A stretch of DNA of 64,000 bases from Halichondria panicea (Eukaryota > Porifera > Demospongiae > Suberitida > Halichondriidae): contig NC_087378.1 in assembly GCF_963675165.1 (NCBI RefSeq), forward strand, positions 1,977,525 through 2,041,524, in the 5' to 3' direction. Below, one piece after another: positions 23,401 through 38,156 of this stretch. The notes below the pieces were generated by a model. That model was given only the letters and a program-made list of their open reading frames with translations, made no database searches and had not been told where the DNA came from. The stretch's first letter is position 1. Each line of letters begins with the position of its first letter. The translations under genes and the position numbers were made by a program.

Positions 23401-24608
23401 TGAATCAGTTGAGCTTCACTATCAAGTTACAACACAGCATCTTAGCTCCTCCCCTTCCCCCTCCCCCTCTTACGTAGTTCTCCTAACAGACTGAGATGCT
23501 GACTGAGCCAGTTGTGAGCTCATCCTGGCCTCTAGACTCTCCACTTTCAGCTCCATTCTCTGCACATGGGACTCCGCCTCCACAAGAGAGTGCTTAGTGC
23601 TAGCCAGCTGCTGATGGAGGTTAGCGTTCTCTGTTGACAACGCCTGCATCTTCTGATGCTCTGACTCAAAGTTGAGCAGGGCGGGAAGAGGTGGGAGGAG
23701 TCAAGGAGGTTAGCTACGTACGAAACTGAATGCGTTATGAAAACTGATTAACACAACATTTTCTGTTGTGTGAACACACAGTGTTAATAACAATAGGATA
23801 ACCGTTAAGTTATACCAGAAACAGAAGCTTTCTGAAAATATCAGCCAACTTGCTACTTAGATAATACAAATGGTCTGCATTTACAATTAGGAGTGTGGTA
23901 GGATATGGAGACAGGCAAAGAGGGTGCTGAAGAAGTTATGTAGAGTGATGACAAACGTGTCTCCCCACTCCTTGCTGTAGTAGAGCTTGAACGTAGGGTG
24001 CTGCTCTGGGCTCTTAGTGAACGGGAATGCTGTGTGTGTGTGTGGGGGGGGGGGGATCGAGGTCACAATAATGATGTACTTTTAATAATTATGTATTAAC
24101 TTGGAGGACACAGTGTATGTTATAGTTATAAATATAATACATTCACTATTAAAGTACTCACTGAACCAATCCTTCCACTCTTTCTTGTCATGAAGAGAGT
24201 CCGCCATCTTCTCAAAGAAGTCTCTCACCACGTCCTGTTTCCCCTGACGACTGGCGTACACCAGGAACAGACGAAGGAGGTTGGTCTCCAGCCGATAAAC
24301 AGTCATCAACGAGTCATGGGACAGGCGACTGAAGAAACGCTTGTGCAGATAGATCCAAAATGTTTGCAGAGAGTTGAAGTCCGAGCGATTGATGCATTGC
24401 ATCAGGTGCTCCACAATACGGTTCACCTGAACACAGAGGGATTATGAGTGTGTGTGCAGTGAAACCATACATCTACAATCCATACTTTGAGTCCTTTGTC
24501 CTTGTCCTCCTTTCTCTCCAGCTCAAACTGCTTGAGCGTATTTGTGAAGCCTCTGAAGACCAGGTACTCCTTGATAGACTCATCTAGGGCACCTACTGCG
24601 GTAGTCAT
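17406..24608 (-). CDS. WDR91: WDR91 (Rab7 effector, endosomal PI3P regulator)
   Basis: WDR91 binds Rab7 and limits Beclin-1/PI3-kinase activity during early-to-late endosome conversion. Twelve exons encode 726 residues (human 747): 24608..24486, 24426..24162, 24029..23907, 23690..23474, 23358..23163, 23102..23003, 22940..22808, 22705..22514, 22351..22111, 22042..21934, 21722..21418, 17582..17406. The N-terminal helical region ([33 protein letters not shown]) is followed by a coiled coil, a basic Ser/Pro-rich linker, and WD40 repeats, for example [20 protein letters not shown] and [18 protein letters not shown]. The in-frame ATG at 24608 was chosen; the upstream codon is TTG. Intron 3 is a U12-type AT-AC intron, intron 7 uses a GC donor, and the last intron is 3.8 kb and hosts another gene. 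Confidence 0.95.
18242..18447. mobile_element. MITE (TIR ATAGCGGGTAATTTTTGTG) in WDR91 last intron
   Basis: The left end ATAGCGGGTAATTTTTGTGG is mirrored by CGAAAATTACCCGCTTTGCG on the right. A second internal palindrome (AAAATTCGTT versus AACGAATTTTT) extends the hairpin. There is no ORF. The TIR is distinct from the other families here but shares its GGGTA-TAATTTT core with the outer repeat at 30102-31025. Confidence 0.75.
18896..19026. mobile_element. 131-bp hairpin element in WDR91 last intron
   Basis: The left arm TTAGACACTGTTTAGGAAGT... (about 50 bp) is the near-perfect reverse complement of the right arm ending ACTTCCTAAACAGTGTCTAA. The loop is about 30 bp. It is a foldback or MITE with no coding content. 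Confidence 0.8.
19708..20109 (+). CDS. Intronless 133-residue protein of unknown function, nested in WDR91 intron
   Basis: An open frame of 134 codons lies on the strand opposite WDR91, inside its last intron. The start context is ACCATGG, a strong Kozak site. An AATAAA at 20222-20227, 113 bases past the stop, is a fitting polyadenylation signal. I do not recognise the protein. It begins MGSVSSN, matching the N-myristoylation consensus (Gly2, Ser6). The middle is soluble and mixed ([39 protein letters not shown]) and suggests a compact alpha/beta fold. It ends in a hydrophobic stretch with two cysteines ([13 protein letters not shown]), a possible membrane or acylation site. An intronless gene among intron-rich neighbours suggests a retrocopy or a recent lineage-specific gene. 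The surrounding intron is repeat-rich, so a transposon-derived frame cannot be excluded. Confidence 0.6.
   Translation: MGSVSSNVTPLTVTPRYKDDADHPWVTREGVIQISVWMNPRTTMTLEDVAQLIEQYAANTVSQQLNQQAATNVMVKAASKNINYQGQISSMTFRGQVIERVQMATYPATEYMRDGENFNLFMTQLFSVCCVLV
20222..20227 (+). terminator. Polyadenylation signal of the nested intronless gene
   Basis: AATAAA on the plus strand 113 bases after the stop codon at 20109. It supports the reading of 19708-20109 as an independent transcription unit. Confidence 0.45.
20451..20622. mobile_element. Hairpin element in WDR91 last intron
   Basis: AGAGGAGGATATAGTCAGGG with AGTTTTTCTGCTTCC and TTTTAATTGCATTCC is mirrored by GGAATGCATTGCAATTAAAG, AAGCAGAAGAACTTCTGACC and TTATCCTCCTCT. 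The arms are about 65 bp around a short loop. It is non-coding. Confidence 0.75.
20640..21110. repeat. Dispersed short repeats (GCCGCxCTCAAATAGTAGCCT) in WDR91 last intron
   Basis: The motif recurs at about 20790, 20850 and, more degenerate, 20665 and 21055 (AAACGCCGCTCTTGAACAGT, then GGCCTCTCTCGAATTGTAGC). A related CTCGAGTCAAAGCCGCGTG occurs at 18028. The class is unclear, probably remnants of one element family. Confidence 0.5.
23691..23906 (-). other. U12-type AT-AC intron of WDR91
   Basis: On the minus strand the exon ends CTGTCTCC and the intron opens ATATCCTACC, the U12 5' splice consensus. It closes CTCCTTGACTCCTCCCAC, containing a U12 branch site (TCCTTGAC) whose adenosine is 10 nt from the terminal AC. 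Joining the exons gives [13 protein letters not shown], matching human CMPVPVILNFDAE without a gap. No GT-AG pair fits here. Confidence 0.85.
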
Positions 24609-24921
24609 CTCCTCCAAAGCAAACTAAAGATGAGCTAAATACTGTCTTTATGATGTCATGTGATATCTAAACAACAATTTTTATTGTTTACATGCATGCA
24701 GTGCATTGTCAGCAAGTATTCAGCAAAGAACCAAAAGCTAATCAGGCCTTACGTACCTACATCCAGTTACTTGTCTGTATAGAGGTGAGATCAAGTGTGG
24801 CTACTATCATGTTTCTAGTTCTAAGGGTAGATCTACAATGTAGAGAGTAGGTCTTATATATCACATGAAGAATTTTTGAGGTCGTGTGTGTGTGAACTAT
24901 CTTTCATCTCCCACAGGTCCG
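24609..24921. promoter_or_regulatory. Divergent WDR91 / ZRANB1 promoter region
   Basis: The two genes face away from each other across 313 bp between start codons. The ZRANB1 ATG follows an apparent splice acceptor (TCTCCCACAG at 24907-24916), so a non-coding first exon of ZRANB1 should lie in this stretch. No clear core motif is seen. Confidence 0.4.
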
Positions 24922-28728
<3,807 letters not shown>

Positions 28729-29097
28729 TGTGTGGGTGTATGAATCAGGACGTTGTGTTCAAGTCTTTCAATATAATTACATGTGCATGTGTCACTTTGA
28801 TTTTTTTATGTTAATTGACTGATTTTTGTAATAATTGTGTTGCTGACAGATCATTTATAAATGCGAACAACAATGGGGGATATATATATATATATATACA
28901 CTGAACAATTCAATAGAGAGAGAAGAACAATGGGGGATATATGTACTGAACAATTCAATAGAGAGAGCAGATCGAGTCAAATTAACAATAAACAGTTTTT
29001 GCTATAATTTTAGCTATTAAATGGATCAATAAGAAAAGTACATCAATTATCGAGTCTTAGTCTTAAATTAGAGAGGTTGATTCCTCTTTCTTTACAG
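28729..29097. other. Intergenic between ZRANB1 and RAD50 (convergent 3' ends)
   Basis: It contains two tandem copies of a 50-60 bp unit (28867-28967; GAACAATGGGGGATATAT ... CTGAACAATTCAATAGAGAG), one expanded by an (AT)n run. Both genes end here, so this is their combined 3' UTR and terminator space. Confidence 0.6.
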
Positions 29098-29489
29098 TCA
29101 CTGGGCTAGAGCTGTGGCTCCTCCCGCAAAGAACTCTCTGGATATTCGAGAGCACTCCCTGTACATGTAGGTGAGCAGCAACAGTAAACACCATGCACAC
29201 TGTCACCATGCACACACCGTCACCATGCACACCGTCACCAAGCACACACCGTCACCATGCACACACCGTTACCATGCACACACCGTCACCATGCACACTG
29301 TCACCATGCACACACCGTCACCATGCACACACCGTCACCATGCATGTGTGAGATCGCTTACCCAACTTCTTTAGAGACCTTGAAGTAGCACTCAGTGAAC
29401 CCAGCCTGACCGAGAAGCTCCACAAACGCATCGTCATGAGTGATGACAATCAGCTGCAGGTTCTTCTGACTACTGCTACGCTCCCTACA

Positions 29490-29547
<58 letters not shown>

Positions 29548-32500
29548 CGTGCGTGTGTGTCACTATGTGTACAGGAGTGTGTACTGCAGTGCTTATGTAT
29601 GTGTACCTAATGCAAAGGGCCTGGAATCAAGGGTACTAAAAATGGTCCCTTTTCTCTTAAAGTCATCATGTCTACTCACTGTATAAGAGCAAAAAAACCC
29701 AAAATCTAGCAAAACAAGATTCGTACAATATTGACCAACTAGCTTTGTACCCAAGCCTTTATACATGTACTGTATTCACCGTAAACCCAAGTGCTTCCGA
29801 ACCCTGTTAACATGCTAAACAGTCAAAGATTACTTGATAATGTCAATGAGAGAGTTGGCCAGGCCCTCCATGTTGTCACGGTCCAGGTTGGTAGTCGGCT
29901 CGTCCAGTGCTAACAGACCACAGTGGAGGCAGAAGGTCTCAGCCAGAGCAAGACGAATCAAGATGGAGGCCAGCATCTTCTGCCCTGCGCTGCACCGACC
30001 ACGCATGTCCAGAGCCGTTTGCCCCTTCAACATCACCACCTGTGACAGAGTGATAAATACACGGACTGACATGTAATACCTTAATGTTACTATTATAGAC
30101 GGGTAGTAATTTTAGCGTTTTCAGATTTTTCTCTGTTTTTAGGGTACAGTAGAACCTCGATTATCCGGCCCTCCATTATCCGGAACCTCGATTATCCGGC
30201 TTGGCAGTTTTCTTGTTATCAGATCAGAAAATGGGCGTGTCCCTCAAACGCGCATGCGCGTTGCAGCTGTTACCATGGAGACATGCCTGCTTATCTTCTG
30301 CGCATGCGCAGACAACCATGTGGCACTGCTGTTTATCAATAAAGTGGGTGGATCAAGGCGTGGTTTATCTATTTGATTATCCGGCATATTCACTTATCCG
30401 GCCTGCTTCTGGAACCAAGGTGTCCGGATAATCGAGGTTCTACTGTACTAATTTTGGCGGATTTGTAGAAATTCATTACCACAATATAATTATCTCAAAA
30501 GATGTACAAGTATGAGTTTTAAGGTTGAATGGAGTCAGATACAGATGAAAAAAGGGCTAGCTTGCTTAGCATACTCTCAAAAGTACATTACATTACAAAA
30601 GTACATTAGAAAAATTTTCTTTTTTTAATGAGATTCATACTTTTATTAACTGCGTTTTATTATTAGCGCGTACTTAATTTAGCGTTACAGTAGAACCTCG
30701 ATTATCCGGACACCTTGGTTCCAGAAGCAGGCCGGATAATCGAATAGATAAACCACGCCTTGATCCACCCACTTTATTGATAAACAGCAGTGCCACATGG
30801 TTGTCTGTGCATGCGCAGAAGATAAGCAGACATGTCTCCATGGTAACAGCTGCAACGCGCATGCGCATTTAAGGGACACGCCCATTTTCTGAATTATTTA
30901 ATCTGATTAAAAAGAAAACTGCCAAGCCGGATAATCGAGGTTCCGGATAATGGAAGGCCGGATAATGGAGGTTCTACTGTAATTACAAATTCGCTAAAAT
31001 TCGATAAAAAATTAGTACCCGTTTACAATAAGGTATTCAGGAGTCACACAATTCTGTACATTGTATTTGTGCAACGTAAAGCACACACGTTGCAATGAGG
31101 GGCACACAACACTTACTGTACAGTGAAACTACAGAACCCATTGGTTACAAGCATCGTTAGTGTATTGAATGTTAAGCTTGCAAATCCAACGTACACCTGA
31201 TTACAATACAGAGATACATGTACATATATACGGTATACGTACAATTGTGAGTGACACTCACCCTGTAATTGTAGACTCTCCTCTTGTTGACAGGGGCACC
31301 CTCTGCTGAGGAGTCCTCAGAGCGTATCTCAATGGTGTCTATGTCCCCACCCTTGTACGTCTTGATCCACAGGTGCTTCAAGATCTTGTTGATCTCCTCC
31401 ATCTTGAGTGTGTGGAACCTCATGATGGCTCGATCCAACGCCTTGTAGTACTTCTCGAGGTCTGCGATTGCCGTCTCTGTTGTCTGTGTGAGGTGTGAGA
31501 GGTGGAGTGAGTAGAGTAAGTTATATCAGTGAGTACATTTTTTTAGACACTCTTAAAACAAATTCACAGAGACACTATTCACAGACAATATTCACACACA
31601 CAAGGTCTCACCCTGAGGTCAATAAGTTTGTCCCTGTGTTTCTTGTCAATGTCCTTGTACATGTCACTGTTCAGCTGCGTCTGAAAGATCCTCACCTCAT
31701 CCTCCCGCCCTACACACACTCCTTTACTGTGAGCCATCTGCTTTGTCAGTCGGCCAGAGCTCTCTTGGCAGCGTCGGAACTCCCTGTGTGAGGGTATGTG
31801 TGTGGAGGGTGTACAGTGTGTATATGGATGGTGGACTACATTGTCACATGACTTACTCATCGTACTGCTCAAGACCCATCCTTCTCAGGTCAGACTTGAA
31901 TCTCCTCACTTCCTCCTCCTTGCTCGAGATCTCGTCACAGTAACTCATTAGAGTCATGTTGTCCTCCAGCTCACGCTCACGCATCTAGGAGAGGAGTCAT
32001 GTTATTTAATGGGCCTGGTTTGGCTCACTCTGTACACAAGCACCAGAAGTACAGTAGCTAGCCTGGCATAATAATAATTATGTACATGTACACACTATAA
32101 CAATCAATTTCATGAACTGGTTACCTTGGCATTGGCAAGCTCTTCCTGGAGGGATTGTTTCTTTTCTTCCACTTCCTTCTTTTGTCCTCCCTTTTTGTTG
32201 TAGTCCGCCTGCAGCTCAGCCAACCTCTTCTGACAACGAGAAAGCGCCTTGTCAGCACCTCGCTCAATGTAACTAGAGAGAGAGAGAACAAATAGTTAAA
32301 AATTGCATGTAAAGTGGTGAGAAATGACAATGAAAGAAATGTATGTATTAATATACATGCAGTACAAGTGGTATCAGTCACCTGTTGATATCAGCTGTCA
32401 TCTTGCGAAGGTTGGACTCCTTCGTCTTGAGTGAGTCAATCTCTGCTCTGTGTGTGGTCTCCACCTCCTCCCTCTCCCTCACTAGCGCCGCCTTCTGATT

Positions 32501-35500
32501 GGTCAGTACCGACAAACGCTCCTCCACAGGACCCAGTTGGTGGGTCAGAGTCTAAACGGAAAAAGTTCGTACAGTAAACAACTGTATTGACAAACAAACA
32601 ATCATATTCAAAATTGAAATACAAACCTTGATTTCCCTGTCCAAAGTCTCAATCTGTGCAGTGAGATCACTCTTCTTAGCTACCAACTGTTCCTGTTTTT
32701 GCAACTGAGCCTTCAGTTTCAGCTGAGGAGAGGGGGGCACACGTGATTATCATATGACTATAAAGTAATTGTCACATGACTACCTTCTCCTCTCTGAGGG
32801 AGTGTACACTGTTCTCCAGTTGTCGGAGTGCTTGCTGGGACTCAGAGATCTCCTGACGCTTGTGGTCCAACTTTCGATTCAACTCGTCCCTAAAAATCGG
32901 AAACACCAACAAAACTGTACATGTATAGTAGCAGTGAAGACTGTACATGGGCAATGAAAATCCAATGGTATATGAATCCAATGGTATTTGATTGTTACAA
33001 GTGGTCAGATTATGGTATATGACTGAAGCTAGCTTTCAAATTGTGTTATAGTAGAAGTACATGAACATGCAGTTACAGCATCATGGTTTTGCTGCACTGT
33101 TATTCAAGCTCACGCTGCTCTGTTGGCCTCCTGCAAGTCCCTGTTCACCATCACCTGACTGCGAGTGGAACCGCCCACTCCTATACGACTAGCCTCGCTG
33201 GAGATCCTCCTATCCAACTCTTTGAGAGCACCTCTCAGATGAGTAGCCTTACCCACTCGTGGTTGCAACTCCCGCACACTCTGCAGCTCGCTCTGTAGTC
33301 GAGTCTGCTCAGCCTTGGCCTTGGAGGAGGTGGTCCGGAACTTGTCGAGAGTCTTGCTCTTCTCAGAGAGGTTCTTCTCCAGGGAGGGTAGGACAGAGGA
33401 GCGAAGGTTCGTTAGCTGAAGGGGTGTGTGTGTGTGTGTACATTTTTGTAAGGAACACTCTAGACTAACCCTCAATCAATGGACCAATGAAAAGGCAATC
33501 GTTTAAGCTAGATGTACAAATCTTACGTCATCCATCTTGGGTTTGAGTTCGATGAGCTTCCTCTGTTTCCCCTGCAGCTGTTGCACTTCTCTATTCATCA
33601 CTGGGAGGAGAGTGGGGATGCTCTTGTTGAGGCGGTCAGACAGCTACAAGGGGAGGGAGATTTGTGAGTATAAATAAGAGTGGCAGCAGGCACGCACAAT
33701 AATAATGAATTTCTTGATTTATTCACTCACCACTTTGATGGTTCTCTCAAAGTCGTCCTGATTGTCGAACCCTCTTGTACAAGCTGGACACACTCTCTTC
33801 TCATGGATCTTCTCCAACGACTTCTTGAAGAAGCTCTCTGACCCCTTCACCGTGGAGATGTCCCTGGAGGGGAGGAAGGGAGTGCCATGGCTACAAAACA
33901 AGGCTCAAACAACGACAAGCTTACTCTAATTTCTTCTCAATATCTCTCTCCAATTGCGCCTTGGCCTCCTCAAATGGTACACTGCTCTCCCCCGTTACCT
34001 CGGCAACCTCTGCTTGCAGTTTATCTGCCCGAGCCTTCTTTTCAGACACTTGCTTTCTGTGTGTACAAAACAAGTGTGTGGTACATTAGCCTGGTAAAAC
34101 ATGTATTTATCAACGTCCGATAATTTTATACTAGAGAAAAATCACCTGGTACATGTAACTAGGCTTGTAACTAGGTATGTGTACGTATGTATGTTGGTTG
34201 TACTTAGCTTACACAAGCTCTTCTTTCTGGACCTCGAGTCTTGACAGCTGAGACGAGTCTTTCTGAGCCTGGTTTGACCACTTTTGAAGCTCCGCCCTCT
34301 TTGTTCGGTCAAGATCAGACAATTTGTCCTCAAGGTTTTCCTCAGGTCCTGGCATGACTCCCAACAGGGAGAGGAGGTCCGTCTCCAGACCAGCCATTCT
34401 GAGGGAGGGGGGCGGGGGTAACGATACTTGAACACAACACTCGCAATACATACTCATTTTGATAGGTGACCTCCTGAGTCCTCTTTTGGTTCTTTAGTGC
34501 CTCCAGAGCGCCCCTGGCAGCTGATTGCTGACTAATCTTGCTGAGCTCAGATTGCAGTGTCTGCACTTTATCATCCATCTTCTTCTTCTCATCTCTCAGT
34601 GAGCGAGCTGCCTCATCCAATGAAGAAAGGTCCACTCCTTCCCGGTACTCTGTCAGTTCCTCGTCCTAAGGTGGGTGTGGTCCATCATGTGATCACCATG
34701 TGATGAGTACAACTTACGGCTTGTTTTAGCTGTCTCTCCACCTCCTCCAGTTCTTCACCGCCCTTACGAATTACCCCCAGCTCTTGCTTGATCTTTGCCA
34801 CACTCCTTTTGTTGTCCTCAATGCTCTCCCCTTTCATACTCTTGGCAGCTGTTAGTTGGGCCAGGTTCGTTTGCAGCTCATTCAGCTGCTCCTCGAGTCT
34901 GTGCTCTTTGTCCAGATACGATTTCTACATGAGGGTGATGTTACAGCACGTTACAATAAGAATATAAACTGCTAAGAGGTACAATGTACGTACATGTACA
35001 TGTACATGTACACCGCGTAAGCTAGCTAAATTATCTACTAACATGTAACAATGTACGTACATGTTTCAGAGACCATTCTGCATACAAACAACTTACTTTT
35101 TCAGTCTTAGCAGATTCCTCCTTTTCTTTTCTCTGCTTGGTTACCATGGAGACAAATGACTGAGCAGCTGCAGCCGAGTACGGGCCCTCAGTGTAGCCAT
35201 CGATAGAGAGCGAGAGAGCCGTGGAATTAATGCTGTCATCCCGTGTACAGATCCTCTTCTGGTGATACTGCGGGCCGTGTGTGAGGGTGGAGGTGTGTAA
35301 GGGGGGGGGGGTGAGGGCGGAAGGTGATATAAATATACAAACCTTATCTTCAGTCTCCAATTTGCCGCTTTCCTGATGCTGCTCACTGAGTTGACCTTTA
35401 ACCTCATCTTCCTCCCCACAAAACAGCATATACTTGTGCTTCAACTGTGAGCACCATTAGTACATAACCAACTGTCACCGTAACCAAGACAACTTACCTC

Positions 35501-37991
35501 TTCCAAGCGTCTTTCGCTCCTTTCCAGTTGAGAGGTGTGTCTGTCCATGGCCAGCTGCAGCTCAGAGCGTGTCCCAGTGAATGGTGAGGTCACCTTCTTC
35601 TCCAGTTCCTGCTTACTGCGGACTAGCTCTGCCTTGCTGCTCTCAAGCTTGGCTAGGGAGGAGTGAATATCATCGAGAGAACAATTAGCTACCCTCTCAT
35701 TATTGCTGCCCAAAACCAGCAATGTTGCTCGTTAGTGTTTAGTAATGGATAACTTGTACTGTTCATCTCTCACGGCTATAAGGACTACATGCATGCGTAT
35801 GAATTCATTACCAATGCTCCTTTCCAAAGTGGTGACTTGCTCATACTTGTCATTTAGCTCTTGAAGCCGCTCCTAAAGAGAGAATGTAAGTGTGTACGTA
35901 CGTGTACAGTAGGTGACTCTAAAGTTGATTTGACTGGCAAACTTCTTCTCAGAATGGCAACTACGAATACAACTCACATCAATGGGATCCAGTTCACTTT
36001 TTATCCTTACAATCTCAGTCTTGGAGCTGGCCACCTTCCTCTCGGCCTCCGCCAGAGAACTTTGCAGCTATGGAGATAGAGTAGCCATGGCAACTAATAC
36101 AACAAAGACCCACCTCATCAGCTTTTGTCTTCTCCTTGTCCAGATAGCCCAACGCAGTCTCGTAGACCTTACATTGCCCTACCTATTAAATTGTATGACA
36201 TGTTCAAAACATTGTCAAAGGTACGTACAAATAACCGTCATACCTGCTCGGTTCTCAGCTTTTTTATGTTTTCAAGAGCTTTGGTGTAGCGTGTGGAAGC
36301 AAATATATCGTCAAACTTGGTCTTGAGGTTCTTACCCTCACTCAGTGGCCTAGGGGTACATAGAGGGAGGAGGAAATTAGATGAGTATAGCACTAGCCTC
36401 ATTCCTAGACCGATTTTTCCTAGGAAAAAAGCGTTACAATAGAGAAAGTTGGGCCGAGAGCGAAGGTAATGTTGCAACACACATACACACCCAAAGAGAC
36501 GCACCATGTTGACTCTTCTTGGTGACAGAACACCACTGTGTTGAGGATGGCTTTGGACACTCCCAGGTGAGCCACCATCTATGAGAGAGAGGGGTTGGAA
36601 TCATGAGGGGCACGTACATCACTGACCCCCTGACACTTATGAGGGGGTTGGAATCATGAGGGGTACATGTTGGATCTTATTAGAACTTGATTAAACATGG
36701 TAGAACAAGAACAGTGTTATAGTGTATCTAGGTGTTAAGGTGTATACTTGTCTAGAATAGACAGCTATTTTTAGCTTTACTGTTTTGTGCTATATAAGCT
36801 TCTAGAACTGCAGCTTAGTCTCAGTCTCATTATTTATGCTTTTTGTGCAACTGCAAATTGTGTTAATAAGTCTTACTTTGCTATCTCTAGCATAGCTGTA
36901 TCTCTGATACTTTGCAACAGTACATACATGTACATCACTGACCCCCTGACACTTATGAGAGGGGTTGGAATCATGAATGAGAGGTACGTACTTTCACTAA
37001 CCCCCTTACCTCCTTATCAATCTCACCACACCGACTAGTGATCTTCTTTTTCTGTGAGGACAACACAAGCTACAATTACACACGGTGACAAACATAATAA
37101 GTGTGTGTAGCACTAAAATGTAATGTAAAATTTACGATGCAAACGAAGCTATAAGATAAGGTGTACCTCTCCACTTGCTGTGATCTTCTCCATGGAAGAG
37201 TCTAGTGTCTTCTGCTCAGTCTTACGAGGCTACAGAGCAACCATTAATGTCAGTACGTACACTATTGAAGACATTGACTACCACACCTTCTGTATGGATG
37301 CAAGCATTCGATGGCAGGTGACCATATTCTTCATGATATCCTTAAATTTGAGCTTCACCACCGCCCGTACCTCTCGCTCCCCAATCAGCTGCATCGACAA
37401 AAATGGTATGATGGTCAAAAATTGTATTCTGAACTTTGGGGTTTCTGGTAAAAACTGGCCTGATAAAAAATAAAAAAAAGCACCAGAAACATCGTCTGAC
37501 AAGCTACATGTACAACTCTCTCTGTACCCACATTGCATTCTATGCACATATTCCCTGGGGCACTATAATACACCCTGTGTTTGTGTACCTTGGGGTCATG
37601 GACGAACCCTCCTCCCCGGGTGTTGGGAGGCAGCTCCCCTGTCGTGATGTACCTCAGACACTCGATAACCGTCTATAGAGGAACACCAGAGGAGCACATG
37701 CATTGTGGTTGGAGATGACGGCCATTGCTATTAACGTACCGTTTTCCCAGCTCCATTCTGGCCGGTAATGATCGTGAGGGGGGTGTCAAATTTGATGACT
37801 GCCTTCTGATCGTCAGCTGGTCCGAAACTACGCACTCCTGTATTGTGTACAGAAGTCTGAACTTTATGAGACATAGGAATTATGAATTTATTTATAGTGT
37901 CATTGCATTTACCATACATGTTTAGTATACACATGCACAACTTGCTGATTGCTTCAACACCTTGAACGAGCAGTTTGTCAATGGAGGACAT
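29098..37991 (-). CDS. RAD50: DNA double-strand-break repair protein RAD50, complete
   Basis: RAD50 is the SMC-like ATPase of the MRE11-RAD50-NBS1 complex, which senses, tethers and processes DNA breaks. Thirty-one exons encode 1331 residues (human 1312): 37991..37961, 37837..37740, 37672..37589, 37388..37287, 37220..37167, 37051..37010, 36578..36505, 36349..36244, 36182..36114, 36067..35978, 35872..35812, 35688..35498, 35444..35343, 35267..35097, 34924..34718, 34665..34454, 34398..34213, 34056..33925, 33863..33731, 33643..33527, 33415..33114, 32889..32784, 32722..32627, 32551..32382, 32272..32125, 31984..31857, 31783..31612, 31483..31262, 30039..29834, 29484..29362, 29158..29098. Walker A GQNGAGKT has its lysine at residue 42 as in human; the Q-loop region reads VVFCHQEES; long coiled coils flank the zinc hook CPAC (residues 696-699, bases 33779-33790). 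ABC signature RCSAGQ and Walker [13 protein letters not shown] follow, then the His switch VITHDD. All phases agree, so the gene looks functional. Confidence 0.97.
29189..29343. repeat. Minisatellite (CACCATGCACACACCGT) in RAD50 last intron
   Basis: Nine to ten tandem copies of a 13-17 bp unit (CACCATGCACACACCGT with shorter CACCATGCACACTGT variants) lie between the last two coding exons. An open frame reading [10 protein letters not shown] across it is an artefact. Confidence 0.9.
29490..29544. repeat. (GT)n microsatellite in RAD50 intron
   Basis: About 25 GT units sit just upstream of the 29484 acceptor (in gene sense an AC-rich tract). Confidence 0.9.
30147..30445 (+). mobile_element. Non-autonomous pogo/Tigger-like element, copy 1 (TA target site)
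   Basis: 299 bp bounded by CAGTAGAACCTCGATTATCC and its reverse complement GGATAATCGAGGTTCTACTG, each flanked by TA. The termini match the general CAGTAGAACCTCGxTTATCCG pattern of Tc1/mariner-superfamily pogo and Tigger elements. The interior holds GCGCATGCGC motifs and no transposase. Confidence 0.85.
30688..30979 (-). mobile_element. Non-autonomous pogo/Tigger-like element, copy 2, inverted
   Basis: 292 bp, same termini and TA flanks, and nearly the same interior as the element at 30147-30445 but in reverse orientation. The pair forms two arms of an inverted repeat of about 830 bp inside the RAD50 intron that precedes the ABC-signature exon. Confidence 0.85.
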
Positions 37992-38156
37992 TGTTTCAGC
38001 TCACAATAGATACACCTGGACCATACACTTCCTTATCTGTATCTTCCACCATGCTTGCCGCAACACATGGCATATGTGGTAATAATCGTTTCAGTAACAA
38101 CACACAATCAAGTACACATGACAAACACACAACACAGGAGCCAAAAACTGCTATTG

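Larger units (their letters stand above)
30102..31025. mobile_element. Outer palindromic element, left GACGGGTAGTAATTTTAGCG, right ATTAGTACCCGT
   Basis: The ends of this intron segment are inverted copies (GACGGGTAGTAATTTTAGCG at the left; GCTAAAATTC followed by AAAATTAGTACCCGT at the right). The centre 30450-30685 carries further TAATTTTGGCGGATTTG-like pieces. It is host to two inverted Tigger-like insertions listed separately. The element class is unknown. Confidence 0.55.

Noticed and set aside
24423-24617. WDR91 start at 24617
   Set aside because: The codon there is TTG; the first in-frame ATG is at 24608.
29171-29374. Histidine/threonine-rich frame ([10 protein letters not shown])
   Set aside because: Artefact of the RAD50 intron minisatellite.
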